Source: Leptospira gomenensis
GTDB taxonomy: Bacteria; Spirochaetota; Leptospiria; Leptospirales; Leptospiraceae
Direction of reading: 5' to 3'
Length of the DNA stretch: 64,000 nucleotides
NCBI RefSeq assembly: GCF_004770155.1
Contig: NZ_RQFA01000037.1
Location: 124,001 to 188,000, forward strand
The position numbers and the translations under genes are program-made. Each line of letters starts with the position of its first letter. Position 1 is the stretch's first letter. The notes below the pieces were generated by a model. It did not search any database, had not been told where the DNA came from, and saw nothing but the letters and a program-made list of their open reading frames with translations. Of this stretch, positions 16,932-31,324 are shown piece by piece.

Positions 16932-18312
16932 AAAAAACGCCTCCCGTCAGTGTGAATGCGACGAACATTCCCGCTACTACCCAATCGACATACCTCGCCC
17001 GGTTTTCTTTCGTTTTTTCCCAAACCGGAAACGCAGTCTCCAAGATTAGAAAAACTACGATGGCGAAAATTCCCGCCTTCTTTTGGAATTCTACGATCAG
17101 ATCCAGAGGAGCTCCCGACGCGGATTCCCAGATTCTTTGTAGGATAAGATGGGCTACTTCGATCGATTTCGAACGGAAATAAACCCAACTAAAAAGTATA
17201 CAATGAAACGTGATCAGAACGCCGATCCATCGGAACACGGTTTTACCGAATACTTCGGTTTTTACGTAACGACGGTAAAGCGTTTCGACGGCGAGATAAA
17301 CTCCGTTACACAATCCCCAAACGACGAAGGTCCAATTCGCTCCGTGCCAAATTCCGGACAAACCGAAAACGATTAATAAATTTCGAATATGCCGAAATGT
17401 TGATACTCGATTTCCGCCGAGAGGTATATAGACGTAGTCCCGGAACCAGGAGGACAACGAGATATGCCAACGACTCCAGAATTCCGAAACGCCCGCCGAG
17501 AAATAAGGACGGTCGAAGTTTCTCATCAAATCGATCCCTAGGATTTTTGCGGTTCCTATCGCTATATTTGAATAACCCGCGAAATCGCAGTAAATCTGAA
17601 AGGCGAAAAAATATGTGGCCCATAGAAGATCTCCCCCCGATTTTCCGGACGGATCGTCGTACATCGCGTCCACGAAAACGGACAATCGGTCCGCGACGAA
17701 GAGCTTCATTAGAAAACCGTAAATTATATACTTCAAACCCTTTTCAACGTTTTCGAAAAGTAGTTTATGTTCCCGATGGAATTGGGTCATAAGATGATGC
17801 GCGCGTTCTATGGGACCTGCGACCAATTGCGGGAAAAACATCACGTAAACCCAGTAGTATCCCAGATGCCGCTCGGCCTTGATTTTTCCCTGATAAACTT
17901 CGACGATATAACCCATCGACTGGAACGTATGAAAGGAAAGTCCGATCGGAAGAACGATGTTCAACGGAGAAACGGGCAGGTCCGAAGAGAAGAGAAACTT
18001 ATAAACGGCTCCGGTGTTATCGAGAAGAAAGTTGAAGTATTTAAAAAAGATGAGAATTCCTACATTGGATACGATGCTGAAAATCAAAAACATTCTTCGT
18101 TTAGAACCGGACGCGTTTTCGATCCAAAGCGCGAGGTAATAATCCAATACGATCGTAAACGCAAGGATCAGGATGTAGGCCGGAATAAAGGCCATGTAAA
18201 AATAACAACTGGCGAGTAGGAGCAGAATCCAGCGGAATCGAAAAGGAAGAAAAAAATAAACCGCTACGACGATCGGGTAAAATAAGAGAAAATGAATCGA
18301 GTTGAATAACAT
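16900..18312 (-). CDS. MBOAT family O-acyltransferase (AlgI/DltB-like)
   Basis: 470 residues with about 10-12 membrane segments. MBOAT hallmarks: PIGLSFHTFQSMGYIVEVY (122-140), MFFPQLVAGPIERA (158-171), FWSRWHISLSSWFRDYVYIP (278-297) and GLSGIWHGANWTF (317-329), with the catalytic His in WHGANW at 323. In AlgI and DltB the enzyme moves an acyl group across the inner membrane to a periplasmic partner. Here the partner is the overlapping downstream SGNH gene. The gene is preceded by the tRNA-Leu gene on the same strand. Confidence 0.95.
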   Translation of the reverse strand: MLFNSIHFLLFYPIVVAVYFFLPFRFRWILLLLASCYFYMAFIPAYILILAFTIVLDYYLALWIENASGSKRRMFLIFSIVSNVGILIFFKYFNFLLDNTGAVYKFLFSSDLPVSPLNIVLPIGLSFHTFQSMGYIVEVYQGKIKAERHLGYYWVYVMFFPQLVAGPIERAHHLMTQFHREHKLLFENVEKGLKYIIYGFLMKLFVADRLSVFVDAMYDDPSGKSGGDLLWATYFFAFQIYCDFAGYSNIAIGTAKILGIDLMRNFDRPYFSAGVSEFWSRWHISLSSWFRDYVYIPLGGNRVSTFRHIRNLLIVFGLSGIWHGANWTFVVWGLCNGVYLAVETLYRRYVKTEVFGKTVFRWIGVLITFHCILFSWVYFRSKSIEVAHLILQRIWESASGAPLDLIVEFQKKAGIFAIVVFLILETAFPVWEKTKENRARYVDWVVAGMFVAFTLTGGVFYGSSFIYFQF

Positions 18313-18438
18313 GAAATCGTTCTTCTACAAAAGCCGTCGTCGATGATCCGACGTTCGTGTCGATTGGGTGGAATCAGATTTTGGGATTCGTCGTAATTGT
18401 AAAGTCAAAAGCGGGAGCTGGCTTTGTGCGAGAAGCGC

Positions 18439-18521
<83 letters not shown>

Positions 18522-18532
18522 GCGGTCTCTCC

Positions 18533-18560
18533 AATGTTCGCCAAGTTCCGACGGCGTCAA
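18533..18560 (-). promoter_or_regulatory. Probable promoter of tRNA-Leu
   Basis: On the minus strand TTGACG (18560-18555), 16-bp spacer, AACATT (18538-18533), 11 bp before the tRNA 5' end. The -10 box is weak, but position and spacer match the tRNA-Phe promoter. Confidence 0.5.
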
Positions 18561-18593
18561 GCGGAAAGAGACGGAAAGTTAAACGGGGAGTTC

Positions 18594-19001
18594 CTACGTC
18601 GAGGTCGTTTCGGTTTCGTTGGAAAGAGATTTCAAAATCGGACAACTGGGTCTGTGATCTCCTTTACAATGGTGCGCGAGATGTTGGAGCGTGTCCGCCA
18701 TTTCCCGTAGTTCCGCGATTTTATTCTCGAGTGTTTTGAGATGCGCCAAGGCAAGCGACTTCACTTCGGAACTCGCCCTACTCTGATTTCTCCAAAGTCC
18801 GACGAGTTTTTTGATCTCCTTGAGCGCGAATCCCATATTCCTCGCACGTTTCACAAACCGAAGGATATGAACGTCGTCGGAAGAATACGTCCTATAACCG
18901 GAATCCCTTCTTCTCGCCTTAGGAATCAGACCGATCGATTCGTAATGTCGGATCTGTTTTGCGCTGACCCCCGACTCCTTGGAAACTTCGCCTATATTCA
19001 T
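18594..19001 (-). CDS. cueR: CueR-type copper-responsive MerR regulator
   Basis: 135 residues. The N-terminal MerR helix-turn-helix reads MNIGEVSKESGVSAKQIRHY then ESIGLIPKARRRDSGYRTY. A dimerisation helix follows, and the metal loop HCKGDHRPSCPI has Cys112 and Cys120 (C-x7-C), the same spacing and numbering as the Cu(I) site of E. coli CueR. Such proteins untwist promoters with 19-20 bp spacers; a promoter of this kind is present at 19405-19435 in front of the HMA gene. The TAG stop codon of the gene is part of a dispersed GTAGGAACTCC word (18587-18597). Confidence 0.9.
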   Translation of the reverse strand: MNIGEVSKESGVSAKQIRHYESIGLIPKARRRDSGYRTYSSDDVHILRFVKRARNMGFALKEIKKLVGLWRNQSRASSEVKSLALAHLKTLENKIAELREMADTLQHLAHHCKGDHRPSCPILKSLSNETETTST

Positions 19002-19404
19002 AAAGAAGACCTCGTTTTCGTTCTTTGTTAGACTCCGTTTCCGTCTTGCGAAGGGCGAGTTCCGACTTGGAAGCGGTGCGACACATCGAGATCATATCGT
19101 TCCATTTTTTTTCTTCCGTCAATAGGAATCGATCGTTCGGTGACACTTTACGTTCTCTTCGATCGAAAAAAACGACACGTTTCAAAACGACCGATACCGT
19201 AGGATAAGTTACGTTCTGGTCCAGTTCGAAATGGAATTTCTAAAACGGCCCCGCCCCTTTTCACCGCGCTAAATCTCTGCGATTTCGAAGTTTCGATTCG
19301 CGATTTTCGATTCGTCTTCGAAATCCAAAACCTTGTCCTTATGGGAAGGTTGAGTTCGTTCGATAAAAAATTTCTAAATTAACGAAATTTTTCGAAGGCG
19401 GGTA
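19002..19404. other. Gene-free region between cueR and the HMA operon
   Basis: No credible gene. An AT-rich hairpin with a 9-bp stem AAAAATTTC (19366-19374) / GAAATTTTT (19384-19392) lies just upstream of the MerR-type promoter; it could be the end of an upstream transcript or a protein-binding site. The cueR promoter should be within this region. Confidence 0.4.
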
Positions 19405-19435
19405 TTGACTTTACCATAGTGGGAGGGTTTACCCT
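19405..19435 (+). promoter_or_regulatory. MerR/CueR-type promoter with 19-bp spacer
   Basis: TTGACT (19405-19410), a 19-bp spacer, and TACCCT (19430-19435). The spacer contains an imperfect dyad (ACTTTACCA on the left, TGGGAGGGT on the right), as in CueR/MerR operators that sit between over-spaced -35 and -10 boxes. It lies 43 bp before the HMA start codon, and cueR is the nearest regulator gene. Confidence 0.8.
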
Positions 19436-19478
19436 TGGTTTTACGGCCGGTTCTACGAAACCGGCAGGAGTAAAATTT

Positions 19479-19733
19479 ATGTTTGAATTTAAGGTGGAAA
19501 ATATGACCTGCCCCAGTTGTGCCGGAGTCGTTACGAAGTCGATCAAATCCGTGGATCCGACCGTTCCAGGGAACGCGAAAGTTTCCGATCAAAGTGTTTT
19601 CGTTCAAAGCGAACTCTCCGATAAGGAATCGGCCGACCTCATCGAAGAATGCGGTTTTCCCGTCCGGAACATACGTTCCGATTTCGGGTCGAGAATAGAA
19701 TCCGTAAAGGAAGGCAAAGGCGGTTTATCATGA
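19479..19733 (+). CDS. Heavy-metal-associated (HMA) domain protein, CopZ-like
   Basis: 84 residues from ATG 19479 with CAGGAG 8 bp upstream. The metal site FKVENMTCPSCAGVV has the CxxC pair at Cys11 and Cys14 of the ferredoxin-like HMA fold; AKVSDQSVFVQSEL and ADLIEECGFPV complete the domain. Small soluble HMA proteins carry Cu(I) to transporters or regulators. The C terminus is about 15 residues longer than typical CopZ. It overlaps the next gene by ATGA and sits behind the CueR-type promoter, so copper induction is expected. No copper ATPase is encoded nearby. Confidence 0.9.
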   Translation: MFEFKVENMTCPSCAGVVTKSIKSVDPTVPGNAKVSDQSVFVQSELSDKESADLIEECGFPVRNIRSDFGSRIESVKEGKGGLS

Positions 19734-20134
19734 GAACTTCGTCCGCGAAAATGTTTTCGATTTTTTTTCTATGGATTAGTATATTCGTACATCAAGATAT
19801 TCTTGCGCATGGGGAACACGAATCCGGCCCCAACGGGGGATTGATTCGTATGCCCGGCGGTTTTCACACGGAATTGATCGTTTTAAAGGACGGTCTCAAG
19901 GTTTATCTTCTCGATATCGAATTTAAAAATCCTTCCACAAAAAACGGCGCCCTTTCTGCGAAAATCGTTCGAGGGAAGTCGGAACAAAAGCTACAATGCC
20001 AATCCCATCCGGATCATTTTTTCTGTCCGGTTTCCGATCTTCCTGCCGTCGGCAAAATCGTCTTAAAGGCCACACGGGAAAAAATGGAAGGGATCGAAGC
20101 CGTGTATGATCTCCCTGTTCGAAACGTTCCGTAG
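19730..20134 (+). CDS. Exported protein of the copper operon, function unknown
   Basis: 134 residues from ATG 19730, overlapping the HMA gene stop (ATGA). An N-terminal signal peptide (MFSIFFLWISIFVHQDILA) is followed by HGEHESGPNGGLI, a His-rich start of the mature chain that could bind metal, then GGFHTELIVLKDGLKVYLLD. Two Cys flank LQCQSHPDHFFCPV. It resembles the N-terminal part of metal-efflux adaptor proteins in style, but I cannot assign a family. Its place behind a CueR promoter and the His/Cys content suggest a periplasmic copper-binding protein. Confidence 0.7.
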   Translation: MRTSSAKMFSIFFLWISIFVHQDILAHGEHESGPNGGLIRMPGGFHTELIVLKDGLKVYLLDIEFKNPSTKNGALSAKIVRGKSEQKLQCQSHPDHFFCPVSDLPAVGKIVLKATREKMEGIEAVYDLPVRNVP

Positions 20135-20508
20135 GAATTCCGACGATTCGAGGCGACTTCCGCGGAAAAGGTTGGGTCCCGACTTCGAAGGAAAATTTTT
20201 TCGTGAAATCGGAAATTACGCGGGAGTTCCCGCGTAATTTCGTCGGTAAAACTTTGTAGGAAGACATTCGGGAAAGATCCTGTTTGTAAGCGGATTCAAC
20301 GTGTCGGAGGTAATTTTTCCCACAAACGATGCGGGAACTCCCTCCTTCCCAAAGCAAATACGGTACATCCCGAAAAACAAAACTTCCTTTTCCCAAAAAA
20401 GGTCGGAGGACCGGCGATAAACGACGAATAAGACGATCCAAGGAGGCGACAAAGGCCTTTTTCGAGCGGCAGCCAGATCAGACAAACGACAAAACCGAAC
20501 GCCCGGGC
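20135..20508. other. Intergenic region with two GCGGGAACTCC-type words
   Basis: No convincing gene. It holds GGAGTTCCCGC at 20223-20233 and GCGGGAACTCC at 20332-20342, in opposite orientations, 99 bp apart. The copper operon and ispD converge here, so a terminator is expected, but I see no clear one. Confidence 0.5.
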
Positions 20509-21214
20509 TCAGTCGTTTCTATCGACGGTTTCGAAAAGTTTCCGGAAAAGAACCGAATACGCCTCCGCAAGTTCCACATCTTCTTTCCGCGTAATTTTGA
20601 GATTGAACGGATGGGATTCTACGATCGCAGCTTTGACTCCGGCGCTCAACGCCCAAGAACAAAGATCCGTAGGTTCGGAGTTTGTGGAGGAAAAAAGCAA
20701 CTCCTTGACTACGTCTCCGCGAATCCCCTGAGGAGTTTTCATAAACCAAACGTGTTCCCGATCCAAAAGCGAAACCGTTTGTCCATTACGTTCTTCTAAT
20801 ACTGTTTCCGACGTTCTCGCGGCGAGAGTAGCCGCACCGTCCCTACGAACGTTCTCACAAAGAGAATCCAGATCTCGGGCGAGAACGAAAGGTCTCGCGG
20901 CGTCGTGAACCAACACGATATCTTCGTTTTGAAGTTCGAGCGCCGACAAACCGCAAAGCGTGGAAGCGTGTCTGGAATCCCCGCCTTCCACGATACGATC
21001 GTCTTCCCGAAGATACGGAGAACAGATCGTTTCCGTTTTTTCCATCGAATCCTCGTGGGAAACCAACACGATCCGTTTCTGTTTGCCCCAATTCTGAAAT
21101 CGTTTCAGACTATGAAGTAGAATCGGCTCTCCGTTAACTTCCAAAAATTGTTTCGGAACGGAAGCTCCCATTCTTGTACCGGTGCCGCCGGCGAGAATCA
21201 ATACGTGGATTTTT

Positions 21215-21237
<23 letters not shown>
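20509..21237 (-). CDS. ispD: 2-C-methyl-D-erythritol 4-phosphate cytidylyltransferase
   Basis: 242 residues. The nucleotide-binding start VLILAGGTGTRMGASVPKQF has the conserved Gly-rich loop and Lys of IspD; VLVHDAARPFV is the second signature; TPQGIRGD and FNLKITRKEDVELAE match the C-terminal part. It makes CDP-ME in the non-mevalonate isoprenoid pathway. It overlaps the end of lysA by 23 bp, so both are one transcript. Confidence 0.95.
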
Positions 21238-22483
<1,246 letters not shown>

Positions 22484-22558
22484 AGTGAAACGTACATTTC
22501 TAAATGGTTTTAGAACAGGCTCCGCAAGAGTCCCGTTTTTTTAAAGGCATTTTCCGTC

Positions 22559-23635
<1,077 letters not shown>

Positions 23636-23641
23636 TCGAAT

Positions 23642-26128
<2,487 letters not shown>

Positions 26129-26219
26129 TTCCGAACAAAAATACTTGTCGTTTTGGAATCGGGTACACAAATAGATTTACGGCGCCGTCGGAAGGAATCG
26201 AAAGACGGGGCTGGATTAT

Positions 26220-26642
<423 letters not shown>

Positions 26643-26665
26643 GTCCTTTTTCTTTCTATAGGAAA

Positions 26666-26680
26666 GGCCGCCCAGCGGCC
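26666..26680 (+). other. GC-rich hairpin between bactofilin and M23 genes
   Basis: 6-bp stem GGCCGC/GCGGCC with a CCA loop, 23 bp after the bactofilin stop and 15 bp before the next start codon. No T-tract, so it is more likely an mRNA processing or translation-tuning hairpin than a terminator. Confidence 0.4.
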
Positions 26681-26694
26681 GATATTCTTCCTGT

Positions 26695-27813
26695 ATGATC
26701 TTCAAAAAGCCCAGACAGCTGACCGCCGGGAAGGAACTTCTTCGGACGGAAAACTTCACCCTGATCTACCTGGGCGCATTTCACTTTCATTATTCGTTTT
26801 ATTTTCGAGGGAACTTATACCACGGGAATTTGGATCTCCGGAGAAGGAAGTTCCGACTCATTCCGATCGTTGCTTCTTTGGTTTTGTTTCTCGCATTTTT
26901 GGGATTCGGAATGAACCCGAGCAATGCGATGATGGATTCCTCGGGTCATGAGATCACCGAAAACGATTCCGAAGACTTAAAGGCGAAGTCCGGAGACGAA
27001 ACGTTTTTGGAAGAATCGGAAAAGGCCAAACTCACGATTTTGATGGCCAAAGAACTGAAAAATCCTTCCGAGAAGAAAAAACAACTCAAAGTCACCACCT
27101 ATCGCGTCAAACGCAACGAGACTCTGGCGGAAATCGCGACTCGATTCAAGGTTTCCATGGAATCCATCGCCGGTTCCTCCAATATTAAAATCGAAGATAC
27201 TTTGTATCCCGGTCAAATACTGAGTATTCCCAATAAACAAGGGCTTTTGTACAAGATGAAGACGGGGGACACGGTTGCCAAGGTCGCCAGTCTTTATAAG
27301 GTCAATCTCGACGAGATCCTTCTCGAAAACAAACTCGACGATTTGGACATCCTACGTCCGGGACAAAAAGTTTTTTTACCGGGAGCGGTGATTCCCGACC
27401 CGACTCCGAAATGGGTGATCCCGGTCGCTTCCAGAATCGTAACTTCCAATTTCGGATTCAGGACGTTTCCGCGTAGGAAGTTCCACGAAGGTCTGGATTT
27501 AAAGGCATTTTACGAACCGATCGCCGCCGCAAGAAACGGAAAAGTAATCTATGCCGGTTGGATGGGCGGTTATGGAAACGTCGTCGTCATCGAACATACG
27601 GACGATTTCAAAACCTTATACGCGCACAATTCCAAACTTTTCGTTCAAAGAGGGGATTACGTTTTGGCCGGAAAGAAAATCGCGAGATCCGGATCTACGG
27701 GATATTCCTTCGGACCTCACTTGCATTTCGAAGTGATCAAAAACGGACAACCGGTCAATCCTTCCAAATATCTCAAAGGTCTCACGTTCCGCAAAGGTGG
27801 ACCTACCCACTAA
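26695..27813 (+). CDS. LysM-M23 cell-wall endopeptidase
   Basis: 372 residues. The first about 60 residues are cytoplasmic, followed by one membrane helix (LIPIVASLVLFLAFLGFGM). Two LysM domains bind peptidoglycan: TTYRVKRNETLAEIATRF to PGQILSIP, then LYKMKTGDTVAKVASLYKV to PGQKVFLPG. The C-terminal M23 domain has FHEGLDLKAFYEPIAAA (zinc His/Asp), GYGNVVVIEH and GPHLHFEVIKNGQPVNP (HxH). It should cut stem-peptide cross-links in the periplasm. The start is uncertain because no good ribosome binding site precedes ATG 26695. It follows the bactofilin gene and may be positioned by it. Confidence 0.92.
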   Translation: MIFKKPRQLTAGKELLRTENFTLIYLGAFHFHYSFYFRGNLYHGNLDLRRRKFRLIPIVASLVLFLAFLGFGMNPSNAMMDSSGHEITENDSEDLKAKSGDETFLEESEKAKLTILMAKELKNPSEKKKQLKVTTYRVKRNETLAEIATRFKVSMESIAGSSNIKIEDTLYPGQILSIPNKQGLLYKMKTGDTVAKVASLYKVNLDEILLENKLDDLDILRPGQKVFLPGAVIPDPTPKWVIPVASRIVTSNFGFRTFPRRKFHEGLDLKAFYEPIAAARNGKVIYAGWMGGYGNVVVIEHTDDFKTLYAHNSKLFVQRGDYVLAGKKIARSGSTGYSFGPHLHFEVIKNGQPVNPSKYLKGLTFRKGGPTH

Positions 27814-27824
27814 AAAATTCTCGG

Positions 27825-27973
27825 TGTGGGAACTCTCACACGAAGTTTCCAAAGTGATGTGGGAATCGCTCGGAGGACAAAAAGGACTCTCGTACGTGCG
27901 CTTTCTTCCGAAAAACGTAGGAACTCCCCGTCTCTCCCAAAGGCTGCCTTCAATCGGAAAACGTAGGAACTCC
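27825..27973. repeat. Three dispersed words between the M23 and hydrolase genes
   Basis: GTGGGAACTCTCAC (a near-palindrome, about 27825-27838), then GTAGGAACTCC at 27917-27927 and 27963-27973. The 228-bp gap otherwise holds no gene. Confidence 0.7.
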
Positions 27974-28040
27974 CAAAATTCTCCCGGATCACACCGGAAT
28001 TTGATTTTCAACGGAAAACGGTCCGACGATGTTTTCCAGA

Positions 28041-29114
28041 ATGAAAAAAGCGATCTTGAGTAACGCGCTCGCCTTGCTCCTATTTCTACTGCCAAACTGC
28101 AAAACACCGACCATCGAAGAACTTCTGGATCGAAGATTCTTAAAAAGTTACGACCAAACCGAAACCCTCAATTTATACTACGCCACCTTACGTGCCACCA
28201 ACGCGAGCGGACAAACCGGTTGTAACGATTCTTATTTTCTTACGACGGGCAATCAAGAACTCAAAACCGGATACTGTATCGTCAACGTTCCCTCCAATCA
28301 TGAAGTCGGAGAACTGCCCGCCGGACTCGGCAATCGGGAGAATTTGTTTCAATTTTTAGGACACAAACCGTTCGAAAACAAGGATCAATTTTTAGAAGAC
28401 CTCAAAAAAGATCCGTTCGACGAAGTTTTGATTTTCGTCCACGGATTTAACGTAAAGTTCGAAGAAGCGATCCTGCGAGCCGGACAAATCCGATACGATC
28501 TGAAATTTCCCGGAAAAATCGTAGTATTCACCTGGCCGGCGGGCAGTGAAGCGGGGCTTTTCAATCAGGTGCTTCTCAAGGGAACCTACGAAAAAAACCT
28601 TTCCGCAGCGAGGAGTTCCCGCACCGAATTTAAGAATTTTCTAAAGTCCATGCAGGACGTGGGAAAAAAAATCCATCTGATCGTCCATTCGATGGGACAT
28701 CAGATCGTACTTCCGACGTTAGGCGAACTTGGCAAAGAGACGAAAACTCCTCTGGTTCAGGAGTTGATTCTCAACGCACCCGACTTCGACTCCGGAGAAT
28801 TCCGACTGATCGCCGATTCTCTCTCCAAAACCGCAAAACGAACCACGTTGTATTGTTCTCCGGGCGACAGCGCCTTAGTCGCCTCGGCCTCCGTAAATCA
28901 GGGAGGAAGACTCGGTTCGTGTATACGGATTCCGGGCATAGACGTAATCAACGTAAATCCGATCGATGCTTCTCTGATTTCCATGGGGCACGGATATTAT
29001 TCTTCCAAACCGATTCTCACCGATATCTATCAAATCCTTTTGGGAGTGAAGGCGGAAAAACGTCTTTTTATCAAAAAATCCTCCGGAAACGAAAATTACG
29101 TTCTGCGCAACTGA
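28041..29114 (+). CDS. Lipoprotein alpha/beta hydrolase (DUF900-like)
   Basis: 357 residues from ATG 28041 (ATG 28029 is possible). The signal peptide MKKAILSNALALLLFLLPNC has a lipobox with Cys20. EVLIFVHGFNVKFEEAI carries the oxyanion HGF motif, and KIHLIVHSMGHQIVL has the nucleophile Ser in HSMGH. GHGYYSSKPI near the C terminus can supply the catalytic His. VFTWPAGS between them is typical of DUF900 hydrolases. Substrate unknown; probably an outer-membrane or periplasmic esterase/lipase-like enzyme. A GGAGTTCCCGC word lies inside at 28612-28622. Confidence 0.85.
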   Translation: MKKAILSNALALLLFLLPNCKTPTIEELLDRRFLKSYDQTETLNLYYATLRATNASGQTGCNDSYFLTTGNQELKTGYCIVNVPSNHEVGELPAGLGNRENLFQFLGHKPFENKDQFLEDLKKDPFDEVLIFVHGFNVKFEEAILRAGQIRYDLKFPGKIVVFTWPAGSEAGLFNQVLLKGTYEKNLSAARSSRTEFKNFLKSMQDVGKKIHLIVHSMGHQIVLPTLGELGKETKTPLVQELILNAPDFDSGEFRLIADSLSKTAKRTTLYCSPGDSALVASASVNQGGRLGSCIRIPGIDVINVNPIDASLISMGHGYYSSKPILTDIYQILLGVKAEKRLFIKKSSGNENYVLRN

Positions 29115-29442
29115 TTCTTTCGAGGCGGAATCGGGACAAATCTTCCGACCAAAAAAAAGAACGAATCCGGAAACGTTTTGCGTCGGAGGAATTCGCCGAA
29201 CCGAAACGAAGTTCGAGTTGGATTCGACAGCGATTTCGAATCGAATCGAATCGAATCGAATCGAAAAAGAGCCCGAACATTCGGCGAAAAACCTCTCCTT
29301 TTTTCTTTTCGGGAGAGGAACCGAAGAAAAAGTGGGAGGAGGATTCTAAATTTTTCTTCACAGAAAAAACACAATTCCACCACGACTTTTTCCGTTTTTT
29401 GACAAATTAACTTGTTGAATTCGCGGTTATTCTTAGTAAGTA
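29115..29442. other. Gene-free leader region upstream of the REC-kinase gene
   Basis: No real gene; frames here are Arg/Phe/Ser-rich shadows. It contains the six-unit TCGAA tandem repeat (29236-29265) and ends in AT-rich DNA (29350-29420) that should hold the promoter of the REC-PAS-kinase gene. Confidence 0.5.
29236..29265. repeat. Pentanucleotide tandem repeat (TCGAA)6
   Basis: Six perfect copies of TCGAA. The unit contains TTCGAA/TCGA palindromic steps, so it can slip and fold. It lies 178 bp upstream of the REC-kinase start codon, outside any coding region. Confidence 0.9.
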
Positions 29443-30822
<1,380 letters not shown>

Positions 30823-30825
30823 AAC

Positions 30826-30946
30826 GTAGGAACTCCTCAGAATAAAAATCGGGAAACCGGAGGACAAGGCTTTCCGAACGGGACGGATCGACAGTGATGG
30901 TCGGTCGTATAATTGGAAACGGACCGGGGAACGATGTGGGAACTCC
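30826..30946. repeat. Two dispersed words after the REC-kinase gene
   Basis: GTAGGAACTCC at 30826-30836, three bases after the stop codon of the kinase gene, and GTGGGAACTCC at 30936-30946. Confidence 0.75.
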
Positions 30947-30960
30947 CTCCTTTCTTCCGC

Positions 30961-31212
30961 CTAGTATTCCGAACGCAAAATATCTCGGTCCCCCCTTTCC
31001 AGTTTATCTTCCCTTGAATACGATCGAAGTTTGTAGGAACTGATACCATCCACCGTCCTTCCCGCGAAATCCATCCAAGCCAATCGTTTGATTCCCGAAA
31101 GAACGCGGGAACTCCCACCCCCGCTCTCTTCAAAACGATCGACCTTTCGCAACAGCTCCTTCCATTCTTCTTTCGGATGGGGATGCCGAATTTTTTCCCA
31201 ACTGACAATCAT
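30961..31212 (-). CDS. Small protein behind a Fur-box-like palindrome
   Basis: 83 residues from ATG 31212 (MIVSWEKIRHPHPKEEW...). GAGGA lies 8 bp upstream, and the Fur-like palindrome lies 18 bp upstream, so the longer frame starting at 31278 would run through the operator and is unlikely. No signal peptide, no Cys; the C-terminal half is basic and charged (SYSREDKLERGDRDILR). I do not recognise the family. An iron-regulated small protein is inferred from position alone. A GCGGGAACTCC word lies inside it (31105-31115). Confidence 0.55.
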   Translation of the reverse strand: MIVSWEKIRHPHPKEEWKELLRKVDRFEESGGGSSRVLSGIKRLAWMDFAGRTVDGISSYKLRSYSREDKLERGDRDILRSEY

Positions 31213-31230
31213 AGACAAATCCTCAAGATA

Positions 31231-31247
31231 ATGAGAATCATTCTCAT
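31231..31247. promoter_or_regulatory. Fur-box-like palindrome
   Basis: ATGAGAATCATTCTCAT is a perfect 8-1-8 palindrome, close to the classical Fur site (GATAATGATAATCATTATC), which also starts here with GATA. It lies 18 bp before the minus-strand small protein start and 78 bp before the plus-strand isomerase start, so it could control either or both. Confidence 0.75.
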
Positions 31248-31324
31248 AATTAAAAAATTTGTCCATCCTTTCTTTCAATTAGGAATGACTTGTAAGATTT
31301 TTTTTTGTTCCCAGACTGACCGAG

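Noticed and set aside
20332..20342. Terminator hairpin after the copper operon
   Set aside because: The two GGAGTTCCCGC-type words are 99 bp apart and belong to the dispersed family; there is no local stem with a T-tract.
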